Assembly (NCBI RefSeq): GCF_036898095.1
Contig: NC_090743.1
Span: 26,382,520-26,446,519 of the forward strand
Direction of reading: 5' to 3'
Source: Palaemon carinicauda
Taxonomy: Eukaryota; Arthropoda; Malacostraca; Decapoda; Palaemonidae
DNA: 64,000 bases
A program made the position numbers and the translations under genes. Positions 1 to 12,177 of the stretch are shown here, piece by piece. Below the pieces are notes generated by a model that ran no database searches, was not told where the DNA came from, and saw nothing but the letters and a program-made list of their open reading frames with translations. Numbering within the stretch: the first letter of the stretch is position 1; every line of letters begins with the position of its first letter.

Positions 1-359
1 ATAAAAAATATATCTTACAGCATTTTAACACAGTGTTTATGACTCAATATATATAGTAGGATCATTTAAGCATTGTATAAAACTATCGACAACTGTATAA
101 AACATTCACTCTGTGCTGATTTGATTCACAGAACTAACCAATCACAATGACATATAAACATATAACACCTTGAAGGAAATATTACAAGTTACTATACTAA
201 AACAGAAAAGATAAAACGTAGACTTTGGTAATGTACAAGTATCATGTCTGGATCTTTACCCAGAGCTACAGTTAAAAAAAGTTTTCTTTCCTTCAGCTAC
301 AAAAGTAAATCAAAATCTAAAAATACATTACGAACTATAAACGACACTACAATACTGTT
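1..359 (-). other. Probable Ash2 3' UTR / downstream flank
   Basis: AT-rich sequence directly after the Ash2 stop codon on the minus strand. There is no repeat I recognise and no convincing AATAAA on the minus strand, so the transcript end is probably outside the window. Confidence 0.4.
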
Positions 360-461
360 CTACGATATAAGATCTAATCTTAATTTTCCTTCATTTTCCA
401 CCAAGTAAGTCATATCGGCTAAAGTCTGCTCTACCATAAATTCTTCACATCGTTCATTCAT
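360..461 (-). CDS. ASH2L: Ash2/ASH2L terminal coding exon (DPY30-binding motif, stop)
   Basis: Last coding exon, 33 residues plus TAG at 362-360. The acceptor is a pyrimidine-rich tract ending in CACAG next to 461, entered in phase 0. The segment VEQTLADMTYLVENEG aligns with human VEHTLADVLYHVETE, the SDI helix that docks on the DPY30 dimer. The exon starts with MNERCEEF, which replaces the human MSDMGWGA stretch, and the tail after the motif is short and charged (KLRLDLIS). The 3' UTR runs from 359 off the window; I saw no clear polyadenylation signal in it. Confidence 0.9.
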   Translation of the reverse strand: MNERCEEFMVEQTLADMTYLVENEGKLRLDLIS

Positions 462-1264
462 CTGTGGAAAGAAAATCAAAACTATAATCCCAAATTACTG
501 TGGTACCTCGAATAACTTACTTCTAAACCATATGAGAAATTTTATTACAGTACTGTGCCAAGTAAACTTACTACTGCACTAAATTCTACTTACAGTTAGT
601 AAACTACAGTATATCCAAACTTACACTATTATATTATATGAATACCATAAAATACAGTGCATGTAATTATTCTAATAAATACAAAATATACCATCATGAA
701 ATTGGTTAAAACAAGTAAATTAACCTATGTACATTAATACAACTACTTAACACCAATGAAAAGTTTTAAATTAAAAATTCCCATAACTTAGTAAAAAAAT
801 ATATTATCAGAAAATAATTCAATTATAATGAAATTGTATATTTCTATACTCATCTGATGTTCATATTGCCTCCTCTAGAAAATACATTTATTGTCATTTA
901 TCCCTAATTTTTTTTTTTTGAATTTCCAAATTTCTCTCTTTCCCATACTGGTAGTCCCAATTTAAGGAGGGAATTAAGAGATACCAAGCTAGTCGGTAAG
1001 CATATTTGTTGTTAGACAATCTACCCTTATCGTCAATATCTAAAGCATAAACTACTAAAAAAATTCTTATCTAATTTAAAGCATGTAATGTGCTTATATA
1101 ATTCCTTAAAAAAGTGGCAATTAAATATATTAAATAGTTTTTAGAATTTGTACAGCACCAATACTGCAGTAAATCTTTTTGTTAAGAAGCAAGCCCTAAA
1201 TATCCAGAGCATTTACTTCAAACATTCTCCTTTTTCCTCATACATGTGACAAGAGGTTAAATAC
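462..1264. other. Intron sequence, nothing recognised
   Basis: AT-rich part of the 10.9 kb intron before the last Ash2 exon. No coding signal or repeat family identified. Confidence 0.5.
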
Positions 1265-1580
1265 TGCACTGTAATTGTTCAATGGCTACATCCCTCTTAG
1301 TAAGGGTAAAAGAAACACTTTAGCTATGATAAGCAGCTCTTCTAGGACACTCCCAAAACAAACCATTGTTTTCTAGTCTTGCATAGTGCCATAGCCTCTG
1401 TACTATGGTCTTCCAGTCTTGGGTTAGAGTTCTCTTGGTTGAGGATACATTCAGGCACACTATTCTTGTTTCCTTATCTCCTTTCCTCACCAAGCTATTT
1501 TCCTTGTTGGAACTGTTGGGCTTATACCATCCTACTTTTCCAACTAGGTTTGCATCTCAGCTAATAATAATAATAATAAC
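1265..1580 (+). mobile_element. LINE-tail/SINE repeat, copy A
   Basis: Matches the reverse complement of about 10600-11060 nearly word for word: blocks such as AAGCAGCTCTTCTAGGA, AACCATTGTT, TAGTGCCATAGC and CATGGTCTTCCA-like occur in the same order. Its 3' end (TTGGGCTTATACCATCCTAC, then TAA repeats at 1563-1577) also matches the 3' end of the LINE at 17725-19345. It is therefore a 5'-truncated LINE or a SINE sharing that LINE's tail, in plus orientation inside an Ash2 intron. Confidence 0.7.
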
Positions 1581-3277
1581 AACTTCAAACAATGTCAAAT
1601 AAATTCCCCAACACAGGGATTACTTTGGAAAACACCAACATCTTATGTACGGTTGAAGCTTTGGGTGGTGTAGCTAAAACAAGTGCAACGCCATGGGTTT
1701 CAAGTGCACAACTACGTATGGGAAATTCTGTCCCTAATCCTAGGACCAAATTGGCTGATGAAGAAGGATTGGATGCCAAAAACTGGTGGCATAAAGTCAT
1801 ATTGGTTGTGCTACATCTTAATAATATCCAGTTGGGTCAGTGAAGAGCATACTACTGTTGAGTTTTCTCTATTCATGGAGAGGAAAGAAACTAAGACTGT
1901 TGATCATTATATAAACCTTGTATTGTATCACTCAATTTCCAGTCTTGACAGACACTAGTTTATCTTTAATTTAACCAAACTATTAACAATAACAGCTCCA
2001 TTAAAACTTTCTTCCCCTTACCAATAGTTGTCGTCAATCAATTCCAGGATCATGGAGACCAATTCTCCACTTCGCTCATTAATAATTTTATCTACTGAAA
2101 AAAGAAGAGAATTGTCTAAACACACAAATCCAGTCTGTCACTACAAAGGAATCACTAGATATGAAGCACTACACACACTTATTCTTTCGTTTAGCTTCCT
2201 TACCCCTATTCTTCAATCCTATACAATTAAAGCAAGCCTACATCCTACATTCAAATGAGCAGACTAACTAATCACTAAAGTTTGCCGTTGAGCATACCTT
2301 ATGCTAACAAATGATGCACAGCACATGCAAGTCACAAAAAGGCTTACTTCCTAATCTTTCATGTCGCACAAATGAGGCTTTAATATACTTAGGAAAACTA
2401 CCTTCGAACTTTGTGCTAAATATTCAGCTAAAAAAATTCCTTTATACATGTTGAGCTAACAGGCAATCAGATGAGAATGGCCAACTATCAGTTACCATGA
2501 TTATTCATAAGGGCATGTCCAGGTTGGGCTGGGGAGGTCATTCAGACCTGTGTGTTTGGGAAATGGTTCCCTCAGTTTGCAGCATTTTACATAAATGTGC
2601 TGCAACTGATGGGAGGTCTTCCTGATATTGAAGTGATTTAATCCAAGAAGGAACTCCCATATAATGACCTTCATAGACAACCAAGTGGCAGTCTGTTGCC
2701 TCACAACAAGGGGATCCTGCTAAAGATTATTCAATGCAATGACCCTTCCCATTAAGAAGTTCTGTCAGGAGAGAAATGTGTTCCTCTTACTATTCCATGT
2801 TGGGTTCACTCAACGTAGAGATGGACGACAGCTTTGCTAATAGCATGGCTTTAGTCCAACAGCCCATGGTATCCACTGCCTCAGTGTCTAAGACCCCGAA
2901 TACACCTGCTTCAGTCTGCACAGCTGTTTTAGAAAGCAGGAAGGCAGACTACCTTCACTTCTTACATAAAAGTGTGAATGCGTAATAAATAGTTGGTTGT
3001 GAAAAGTAATGGAAATAAAATAACGAAAATGATTAACTTTCTAAAAGCGTTTTACATTAGGTAAAAATAACTAAAAAAATGTTATACGGATGTTGTTTAT
3101 ATAGATTAGTGAAGTACACTAAACAAACACTCGATGGAGTTAGGGTGATCGGAGGACTGAAAACTTGAAAACAACAACTTGAAAGTGTTGGTTAGTAAAA
3201 TAGGAAGAAAATCTATAATAGATTACAGAATAATTCAAAGATTATCTACAGTAAATGCAGGAATTACTATTAAATTC
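1581..3277. other. Intron sequence, nothing recognised
   Basis: Short open frames (for example 2776-2985 plus and 2501-2704 minus) have no family signature. The stretch 2470-2990 is less AT-rich than its surroundings and may be an old decayed repeat, but I could not place it. Confidence 0.4.
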
Positions 3278-3390
3278 ATAACCTAGTTAGCTAGCGATAG
3301 CAGATTCAACCGTTGGAAAACAGTAGAGGATTGGGAGTTGTGGGTGGGTTATGTGTTCCTAGTATCTAACCCTAGTAATGCCGTACTTGC
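3278..3390 (+). repeat. Dispersed repeat R1, copy 1
   Basis: About 110 bp resembling 34155-34262: ACCTAGTTAGCTAGCGATAG here against GCCTAGTTGGCTAGCAATAG there, followed by matching blocks around TGGAAAA, AGAGGATTG and a GTGGGT-type run. TAGTTAGCTAGCGATAGCAG has a weak tRNA A-box look, so a tRNA-derived SINE head is possible. Confidence 0.5.
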
Positions 3391-5014
3391 AAACTTTTCT
3401 ACTACTGAATGATCTTTCAAAACTTATCTGGTTGGTTACTATAGAGCCCAAAGACAATAATTATTTGCATCCAGCCACCTAAATATTAAGACAATTATTA
3501 TCAATACCATTATTATTTCATTACTATCATAACAGCCCAGCACAGAAAAGAAATGGAGAAGAATAATATACAAGAGTAATAAATAAAAATCTAGGATAAA
3601 TACATAGTTAACTATGTAACAGACCAAAAGAAATTTAAACCTAGCCAACAAGAAATGGAGCTTCTGAAGTTCCACAGATTTAACTACTGCAGACAGTAAG
3701 GAAGATCATTTAACAAATTAATCTCGGCCAGATTAAAGTTTCTAGAATGCTATGTATGTAGTATTGTGCCAAACAAAAGAAAGGGCAAGACTCGTAAAAT
3801 CAACTGCATACCTAGTCCACTTTTGCAGTTGTACAGTAATTTGAGATGTTTAGGCCAAGGTTTAACTTCATTGTTCCTAATTCACACTATGAAATCATTT
3901 CAGCTACATTTCTTTTATACAGACTGCAATAACAAAGACAAGTGATGGAATCAAAACATAGAAAGAGGCATCATTGGCATAAGCAACAAGATTTTTTCTA
4001 AGGCTAAACCATCTTTTCAGAAACTCGCACTTTGCTAAGATTGTCTGAAACTTGATTGAATTAAATGTACAATGAGAAATAAAATGACAAAATATTTTCT
4101 TCTGAACCTCATTAAAGGAAATAAAAACCTCACAAACCATTATCTATAGTAAATCCTACTGTGCAGTACAAATAAACCCTACTGTGGATTGCTTACTCAC
4201 AATTAGAACATCTACCTTACATACTCCTGCTTTCAGTGAAGGAGTCAAAGATTTTATTTTCTTGTACTCTTTACTTAAATTACAGTGTTCGTTTAACTAC
4301 CATGCAGAGTTGCTACTGGGTTTAGCACTAGTCAGCTAGTCTGTATTTTACGAAGTACATGAACTACCAGTGAAAAAGTCAAAATGTCTTGTGAATATTT
4401 TTAAGGGTTTGACAAATAAGGAAAGGTCAATAATTTAAATGTCAAAGCAGAAAATATTGAAGAATGGATAGAATTTATTATTGGAGAGCATGAAAAAGAT
4501 TTAATATAGTTGGAAGCAGAGCAACACTTGGAAGAGGAAAGAGAGGTTCAGTATGATGGGGTCATGGTCCAGATATACCAAGTCAGCCAGACAGCCTTAA
4601 TGCACACCTACGTCATCTGAGGGGGCTTAATGGTAGCGATAACCATTAAGAGAGGAGATCTATCACACAGTCAATGTAAATTAAATATTTTACCTTTTAA
4701 AAATATTCTATTAAGGTAAAACTCTCATTTTTTTTCTTAGGGCCTCCCTGCATGGTTTCCTATACTTTATCACAGTATCACGATATCGCATTCGAAAATA
4801 TACTGATATGTTAACAAAAAAGCAACAAGATCATCAGGAACTTCCAAATAAAGCTTTTTAAAATAATTTTTCCCTCCATGAGAGCTTCCCATGTAAGCCT
4901 ACAGCATTAAAAATATCCCATATTAGTAACAACTGAAAAAACTGACTAGAAGGTGCATGCAACTCCTCCCCCCTTGATTAATACATGCTATTATTTCCTA
5001 GCGTGCTAGAAATA
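3391..5014. other. Intron sequence, nothing recognised
   Basis: AT-rich with no coding family or repeat identified. A GC-richer patch near 4530-4650 (AGGTTCAGTATGATGGGG onward) might be a decayed insertion. Confidence 0.4.
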
Positions 5015-5312
5015 GGAATGAATGGCGAGCGGTTATGACTCAGTTCCGGTAGGCCCTGCTGCTTCCTCAGGTCGCCTTGGATGACCGAGGAAGTAGCAGC
5101 AGTAGGGGATTCAGCGTTATGAAGCTTCATCAGTGGTGGATAACGGGGGAGGGTGGGCTGTGACACCCAAGCAGTACCAGCCGAACTCGGTTGAGTCGCT
5201 TGTCAGGCTGCAAGGAACGTAGAGAGGAATGGTCCCCTTCTTTTCATTTGATTGACATCGACTACCCCCCAAAATTGGGGAAGTGCCTTGGTATATGTAT
5301 GTATTATTTCCT
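5015..5312 (+). repeat. Dispersed repeat R2, copy 1
   Basis: Shares its last ~200 bp with 51778-51985 in the same orientation: ATTCAGCGTTATGAAGCTTC, GGGCTGTGACACCC, AGCAGTACCAGC, ACTCGGTTG, GGAACGTAGAGAG, a CCCCCCAAAATTGGGG palindrome and the tail AGTGCCTTGGTATATGTATG. The same tail occurs inverted at 63713-63736. No coding capacity is visible; it is probably a non-autonomous retroposon family. Confidence 0.65.
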
Positions 5313-5951
5313 AACTCAGGATATCTAACAGAAAATTTCTTGACAATATATCCATCAATGTATTAAGAGCTTCTTCAATTCCTCCCCTAATATCTTTCTT
5401 TACTTCTTTATCTGCTCTTAAAAGGTCTTCTTCCTCGTCCTAAACATCTTTCTCTAAGTCAAAATCTAAATTTTGGAATATCTGCATTGTTAGGCATACA
5501 GTATTCCTAACTCTAAGTACCATTCCTTTACGATATATTCATCATCTTTAGCTGATTTATGAGATTTTTCAACAGTGATGATATTACAATTCTTACTTAA
5601 TACTTGAGTTTCCTTCCCTAGCAAAATTTTTTTAGCCTAAATTTAAAGTTCACAGCATGTGGATGATCATAGTGACCACCCATTTGCCTTATATACCCAA
5701 GAAATGTTCAAGGCAATAATGATGACCTTAAGCAGTGTACCTGTTTGTTTTTCTACATCAATACCAAAAGCATTGCTCTTACCAAACTCTCCATACATGG
5801 ATGAAGAATTAATCATGTTGAACTAATCATTTATTAAAAGAATAAAATCAGATGTTTACCTCCAGTTTGGACAATCCAACAGTCCCTTTTCCCCTAGATA
5901 GCAATTGAACTGCTAATTTAACAAGCTGTCTTTATTGACCTGATACAGTTA

Positions 5952-6314
5952 CAGTGGAACCTCTACATACGAATTTAATCCGTTCCAGAACCAACTTCGG
6001 ATGTAGAACATGTTCGGATGTCGAAACGAATTTTCCCATAAGAATACATGGTAATTCATTTAATTCGTTCCTCAGCCTAAAAACCCATAATAAATCCTTA
6101 ATAAATGGCTACATATAATTACACATAACAATAACATAACTGCATAATATGAAAGAAGCATGTAACAAAGATAATTATAAAGAAATAATGAATAAAAAAT
6201 GTGTTTTATTGCCACTTTACCTTAGAGACAGGCCAACGCAGGTGTAGGATCTGCTACCCAGGAGGAGACAGACGATCGGCGAGAAGGTAGACATGGTGTT
6301 AACATGTTCTTTAA

Positions 6315-6345
<31 letters not shown>

Positions 6346-6391
6346 TGTTCTTCTTCACTGTTAGTGTTAGAGACGTCTATTAATTTTTTTT

Positions 6392-6481
<90 letters not shown>

Positions 6482-7081
6482 TATTAAACAAAAATGTGTT
6501 GTGTACATATGATTTTTAACAGCGTTAACGAGTTGAAAGACAGTTAAATGTAACTAAAAAAAACAATATCAGCGAATCTGAATTCCTTTATTAACTAAAA
6601 AAAATATTGATACAAACACACTCGTGTGCGTATGCGCAAACACACACACACACACACGCACAAGGAGACACGATCGGTGAGGAGGTAGAGATGGTGACTG
6701 CGATAACACACTGTAACTTACACTACGGAATTTTTATCTAACTAAGCTTATTTATTTTTTTTATTTTATTTTTATATTTCATATTTTTACATTTTTTTCT
6801 TTTGATTTTTTTATTTTCATCACTTTCAGTGACGAGTTACGGTATGTTATCGCAGTCACCATCTCTACCTCCTCCCTAACCGTCTCTCTTACTGCGTAGC
6901 AAGATTCTTGCACCTGTGTGTGTGTGTTTGTGCATACGCACACGAGTGTGTTTGTATCAATATTTGTTTTAGTTAATAAAGGAATTCAGATTAGCTGTTA
7001 TTACTTTCTTAGTTTCATTTAATTGTTTTTCAACTCGTTGACGCAGTTAAAAATCATATGTACACTAAACACATTTTTGTT

Positions 7082-7140
<59 letters not shown>

Positions 7141-7200
7141 TCTCTCTCTCTCGGAAAAAAAATAGACGTAGACGTATCTAACACTACAACAGCGAAGAAG

Positions 7201-7257
<57 letters not shown>

Positions 7258-7951
7258 ATTTAAAGAACATGTTAATGCTATGTTTAGAGAGAAACAGAAA
7301 AAGAGAGAAGTCTTATTTAAAAGAGCTTGTTAATGCTATCTTGGTTTTGTTTGCTTCACTTTTTTCTTTCTTTCTGTTCATCACGCTGGCCCTTCTCACA
7401 AATGATCGTTGCCAACAATCTCTTTGTCCTTTATCTCTATCAATAAAAGGCGCTCTATCTCTTCCAGGGTATTGCTATGATGTCTTGTAATAATGGTGAT
7501 CCCCTTCGATGGTTATTTGCTTTAATGGCTGCCTTCAGCTTGATGATCCTCGAGATCATAGGCCTATTCCGGCAATATTGTTTAGCCATACAGTATCACT
7601 CACATGTACACTGCTCTTATGTTTTTCTATAATTTCTTGCTTCAATTTTATTGAAAGAATTGCCTTCTTCCTGTACTGAAACTTAGCTTTTTAGGGACCA
7701 TGATTATAGGTAAAATCAAAAAGGAAATGTGAGAAAAGGAAGAAAATAAGCATTGTTAATAACAGACCAAACAGAGGACAACCACATGATACACACAAGA
7801 ACAGAGAACTGAGCACTCGACACTCAATGGCGTAATGTTTACTTCGTGTGTCGAAATAAAATTCGGGTGTAGAGTCAAAAATTTGCTCGAATTTTACTTC
7901 GGATGTTGGAAAATTCGGATGTAGATACGTTCGGATGTAGAGGTTCCACTG
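5952..7951. mobile_element. Non-autonomous Tigger/pogo-like DNA transposon 1 (2000 bp)
   Basis: Starts CAGTGGAACCTCTACATACG and ends with the near-complement (TTCGGATGTAGAGGTTCCACTG), flanked by TA on both sides (5950-5951 and 7952-7953). CAG-starting termini with a TA duplication are typical of pogo/Tigger elements. No transposase remains. The interior is a large imperfect palindrome with GA and TC microsatellites. It interrupts the P-element-like relic. Confidence 0.85.
6270..7290. repeat. Imperfect ~450 bp inverted repeat with GA/TC tracts
   Basis: The left arm (about 6270-6720) and right arm (about 6835-7290) read as reverse complements: TTAACATGTTCTTTAAATAA against TTATTTAAAGAACATGTTAA, then TC/GA tracts, an AACGAGTTGAAAGACAGTTA-type block, GAATTCCTTTATTAACTAAA, ACACACTCGTGTGCGTATGC and GAGGTAGAGATGGTGACTGC. 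The loop is about 110 bp. The pure GA run at 6396-6475 pairs with the TC run at 7084-7153. Confidence 0.8.
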
Positions 7952-8194
7952 TAAATGCATTTCATGGATCTTATATGCAAGCCCATATTCTGTTTTTGTT
8001 TTATTGAGCACTTCTTGTATACCACCATCTGAAATACTCCCAAGTCTTGAAGATAAGCCGGAGTCAATAAAATTATTTCTAACCAATTTGATTAAATGGG
8101 AAACATCAGAGCAAACAAAAACTTCTCTTTCTGCCTTAGGATTTTTGAAAGATCCAATTTTTAATTTTTTTTTCACGTCTACTATAACGGCCAA

Positions 8195-8904
8195 ATACTA
8201 TGCAGTTACTTGGCACATCACTGTTTTGGTTACCCACGTGTGTACGACGAGAGCATATGACATCACAGTATGGGTGATTCACACTATAATCAGCGTGTTG
8301 GCTGACCTGGTATATCTGGACAGTGGATGCAGCTCTATTAGAAGTTGTGTATAGACCCAAACGTTAAATTTTCCCTTAAATGCATCGGCAAATGAATGAA
8401 CTTTTATAATGCTATTGTGAAATTTATACGAATAAAATTATATAGCATACCACAATAACAAGACCATCAAAAGGCCTTTCCATTCCACCTTATCACCATT
8501 ATTCCTCTATAGCTTCTGATAACCATAAACCAATATAGCACTTTGAAAGATTCAATGATTAAAATGTTAATCTGAATGTCTATTATATAACTATTTTCTT
8601 TGTTATATAAATTGTTATAATTTCTGACAATTGTTTTTTCATATCTATAACAAATAAGTTATACAAATTACAACACAGTCATGTCTTCATGAGAGAGGTA
8701 TAAATGGGAAGTGGGTGAAATATTCATGTTGCAGAATTTGAGACACTAGCTTCCAAGATACATGTTAACATTTCTGTCATTCATCAACAAAAGATAGTTC
8801 TGCTATTAAATTCAACTTAACCTTCCATTATAGATAGCTGTTCTATGAATTACCCTTCTGATACAAATAGTAAATTGCATTTGTAAGACATGTTTTTTTT
8901 TTAA
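8195..8904. other. Intron sequence, nothing recognised
   Basis: An open plus frame at 8004-8354 overlaps the P-element relic on the other strand and has no family signature of its own. The rest is AT-rich. Confidence 0.4.
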
Positions 8905-9190
8905 AGGCTGCTAAGAGGCAATGGACAATGAAAATGCCCTAGAGACTGACCATATATACCTATGCACAGCAACCAAACTGCAACAGCACCCAAGTTAGGA
9001 CTAGGGAGGGCCAAGCAATGGCTGAGGATAACTTAGCAGGTGGACCTATGAGGCTTTCCAAAAACCCCCATCCTTAGTTAACTAGGATGGTGAAGTTGCG
9101 ACAGTACAAGAAACTATTGAGCTTGAGCAGGACTTGAACCTTGCACACCAGGAGGCAAATCCAGCCTTCAACCCCAGCACTAGAATATTA
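8905..9190 (-). repeat. Possible tRNA-derived SINE
   Basis: GC-richer island in AT-rich intron. On the minus strand it holds GGTTCAAGTCC (9140-9130), a good tRNA B-box, within a tRNA-like context (CCTGGTGTGCAAGGTTCAAG). The rest (GCTTGGCCCTCC, TCTAGGGCATTTTCATTG) would be SINE body. I did not find a second copy in the window. Confidence 0.35.
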
Positions 9191-10594
9191 TCACTGACAC
9201 TGGCCCCTATCCCTTTACAGGTCTAATTAGGAAGCTTAAAAAACATGCTTGCCCATGTCCACTCATCTACACCAAGCTGGCCAATTTCTATTCTTCCTCC
9301 TTTCATGCAGAGAAACCCAATTCTGTCGCATAACAGGGCAATGTGCTTCTGAGAATCCAGGTTACTGCTGTTGCTACCACCCAATTATCGCTGCTATCGA
9401 ATTCAGGAATAAGCTTGGTTTCTTTTCTACTATTACATTCCAGATTAACCTATGTCTACCAAACAATTTTTTCTCAACCAACAGAGCTTCTCTTATTGGT
9501 GAATGAACATGGTGCTCTAAAATATTCATGACATTATTCTTAATTGTAAGAGAACCCTCTGCTAAATTCATTTTTCTAAATACTAATGTTCATTCCCTAT
9601 AGCCTCCACAAGCCTCCTGTTGGACATCGCAGATCCACTATCCTTCTCAATTGAGTGAAGTACTCCTCCAAAAAGCAAAATATCCACACACTTAAATTGA
9701 GTCCCTTAGATCTTCTGAAGAAGGATCAGAGGTATGAACATTTCTTCCCAGAATTTACATGAAATTCTAGTTCATGCAAAAAAGCATAGAAATGCTGAGC
9801 TCCCAAGATTATTCTAGACATGTTTTGACATTCCTACTACTCAGAACATTAAGAATCCTACTCAAAAGGAGCCCCAACTAAGATTGATAACTAACTTTAA
9901 GATCACAAGCTGGCCAAGACATAAACAGTGGTTGAGGATGGTTAATGTTATCTTGCAAAAGCAATTCCCTCTGCTTTGCTTACTGCTTCTTCCCCAGCAC
10001 CCAAGAGTGCTAGAGTATGGTGAATCAATGCAAAGACCATCCTAGGTCTTTCTTATGAGGCTAGGGCATACCCCCTTTGGTTCTAAAAAATATTTGCATT
10101 GGCTTGTAAAATTTCAGATTGTTTATTCTAGCAACAACCACTCAACAATGTGCTGATCTGTCTAAGCCTAAGGAATAGTTTTACCAAAATCTAAAGTATT
10201 AATGACTTATTATTAACCCTTTGAGTGCCAACCTGTTACCAAACGATTTGCACCTAAGCCCCAAGCTCTGTTTTTGGGATATTTTACTAGACTCATCTAA
10301 GCACAAAAACTACATAACCAAACTGAAAGATTAATTATTGTATAGCTGAATAAGTTTCCTTTACATTGATATATACAGTTATGCCATATATGTTTTGTAA
10401 AATTGTAATACTGTATACATAAATAATAAGAGAAAAACAATTGGGAATCACTGATGTAAAATATGTCCAGTGACACTTCATTTTGATTTGTTAAGTAGGA
10501 GTATATAAATTTTCTCACAACCAATTAAGTAACTGATGATTAAAGGGTTTGCAAATTTGTTTTCATTATAAAACCATAATTTTAACATTATATC
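9191..10594. other. Intron sequence, nothing recognised
   Basis: No coding family seen. TTAACCCTTTGAGTG at 10214 and TTAAAGGG at 10541 might be ends of a decayed TTAA-type MITE, but the match is too weak to call. Confidence 0.4.
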
Positions 10595-11265
10595 CCTATA
10601 TTATTATTATTATTATTACTTGCTAAGCTACAACCCTAGATGGAAAAGCAGGATATAAGCCCAAGGGCTCCAACAGGGAAAAATAGCCCACTGAGGAAAG
10701 GAAATAAGGAAAAACTACATGAGAAGTTTAAGAACATTAGTAACATTTAAATAAATCTTTCATACATAAACTATAAAAACGTGAAAATAACAAGAGGATA
10801 AAAACTTCAAAATGACAAGACAAAGAGAAACAAGATAGAATAGTGTGCCTGAGTGTACCCTCAAGCAAGAGATCTTTAACCCAAGACAGTGGAAGACCAT
10901 GGTACAGAAGCTATGGCACTACCCAAGACTAGAGAACAATGGTTTGATTTTGGAGTGTCCTTCTCCTAGAAGAGCTGCTTACCATCACTAAAGAGTCTCT
11001 TCTACCATTACCAAGAGGAAAGTAGCCACTGAATAATTACAGTGGAATAGGTTATGTCTTGAGAGAAAGAGATTTGTTTCTAATTTCAGTGTTGTCAAGT
11101 GTATAGAATGTGTAAAGAATAAGCCATACTATTCTGTGTACGTGTCGGCAAAGAAGAAATGAATTGTAACCAGAGAGAGGGATCCAATGTAGTATTGTCT
11201 GGCAAATCAAAGGACCCAATAACTCTCTAGAGGTAGTATCTCAACAGGTGGCTGGTGCCTTGTTG
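10595..11265 (-). mobile_element. LINE-tail/SINE repeat, copy B
   Basis: Minus-strand copy of the family at 1265-1580. Its 3' end is the ATT run at 10600-10617 preceded (minus direction) by TAGGGTTGTAGCTTAGC, identical in type to the tail of the LINE at 17725-19345. It is longer at the 5' side than copy A, reaching about 11265. No open reading frame is seen, consistent with a LINE 3' UTR or a SINE. Confidence 0.7.
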
Positions 11266-11362
11266 AACCTAAAAAAAACTTCACTAATGTACTAAGGTCA
11301 CAAATCAGATTCCATATATCTGTCAGAAATCATAGAATAAAAACACAAAACTTAGGACTTAC

Positions 11363-11507
11363 CCCTCTGAACTCGTGAGACGTTGGGGGATGCTTGAATT
11401 CTGGACCGAAGTTAACAGATACTGTGATATTCTTATATAAAGATACAGCTGGGTAGTATGTGCCTCCAAATATATCTCGAAAAGCTTCTCCGTAACATTT
11501 ACCATTT
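11363..11507 (-). CDS. ASH2L: Ash2/ASH2L exon: SPRY C-terminal part
   Basis: 145 bp exon between a TTTACAG acceptor and a GTAAGT donor, entered in phase 2 and left in phase 0. It encodes NGKCYGEAFRDIFGGTYYPA, then VSLYKNITVSVNFGPEFKHP, matching human [20 protein letters not shown] and the following INFGP segment. These are the last strands of the SPRY fold. Ends HEFRG before the donor. Confidence 0.95.
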
Positions 11508-12070
11508 CTGTAAAATAGCATATCTAGATATGACTTAGTTTTTTCAGCTTACGCTTAACAAAGATGAGTAGAATTTTGTAAAATGTTTTATAACATACAT
11601 GTAAAGAATTTCAAAAAATGTTCCATTAGTTCTTAACTTTAAAGATTAGCTCCAACACCGCAAAAAATTCATGTTGCCTCATTAACAAAAGTTATTCCAG
11701 AAGCATATATACACAATAAAATATATATCTAAAAAAATTCATGTCTATGATATACAATTACATACCTAGATTTTTTAGGCTTTATCATAATATACCATTC
11801 AATCAAATTACACAACTTGCTTTAACTCAACAAGCAAATGCACACTGGCATTTCAATCGAATGGATCCAAACAATTCTATCTTTAACAACTTGGAATTTT
11901 TATTACCAATAAAAATGTTACCTTTATAGATTAAATATTGCAAGAAATCACATGCAAAATAAATATCACAAAAAGCTACCTAGATATAAAACAAACTGAT
12001 GAACACGAGAAAATTTAATGTCTTCTTATCACGGGATCAAAATAGAAAAAATAAATAAATCTTTACTTAC

Positions 12071-12177
12071 TTGAAGAAAAGAATCTTTGCACCAGGGAGT
12101 GGCTTCAGCTTTTTAACAGATTCCGCTAAGTCATCTTTATCTTCATAATATAAATGGGATCGAAATTTTACAAGAGG
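12071..12177 (-). CDS. ASH2L: Ash2/ASH2L exon: SPRY
   Basis: 107 bp exon (acceptor TTTTTCAG, donor GTAAGT), phase 0 in and phase 2 out. It encodes PLVKFRSHLYYEDKDD followed by LAESVKKLKPLPGAKILFFK, aligning with human ALIKFKSYLYFEEKDF and the helix-strand after it. Separated from the next coding exon by a 563 bp intron. Confidence 0.95.

Larger units (their letters stand above)
5340..8194 (-). pseudogene. P-element/THAP9-like transposase relic, split by a Tigger-like insertion
   Basis: The minus-strand frame at 8194-7954 contains VFVCSDVSHLIKLVRNNFID, then a block ending YGLAYKIHEMHL. This resembles the catalytic-domain segment of P-element/THAP9 transposases (DxxHLLKLxRNxF, then xxHL). The frame stops at the Tigger-like element (5952-7951). 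Beyond it, 5949 down to about 5340 continues in order with a QLVKLAVQLLS block and then NSSSMYGEFGKSNAFGID, again as in this family, but with several stops and frame changes. Removing the insertion and one TA joins HL to TVSGQ. No THAP zinc finger is visible. A dead relic, inserted in antisense to plus and hence in sense to Ash2. Confidence 0.7.

Noticed and set aside
2501..2985. Possible host gene in a less AT-rich patch (frames at 2501-2704 minus and 2776-2985 plus)
   Set aside because: No recognisable domain, and no splice-consistent extension was found.
8004..8354. 116-codon plus-strand frame
   Set aside because: Its first half is antisense to the P-element-like relic and the rest has no known motif.
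10214..10548. TTAA MITE with CCCTTTGAG ends
   Set aside because: The ends match over only about 8 bases and no second copy was found.
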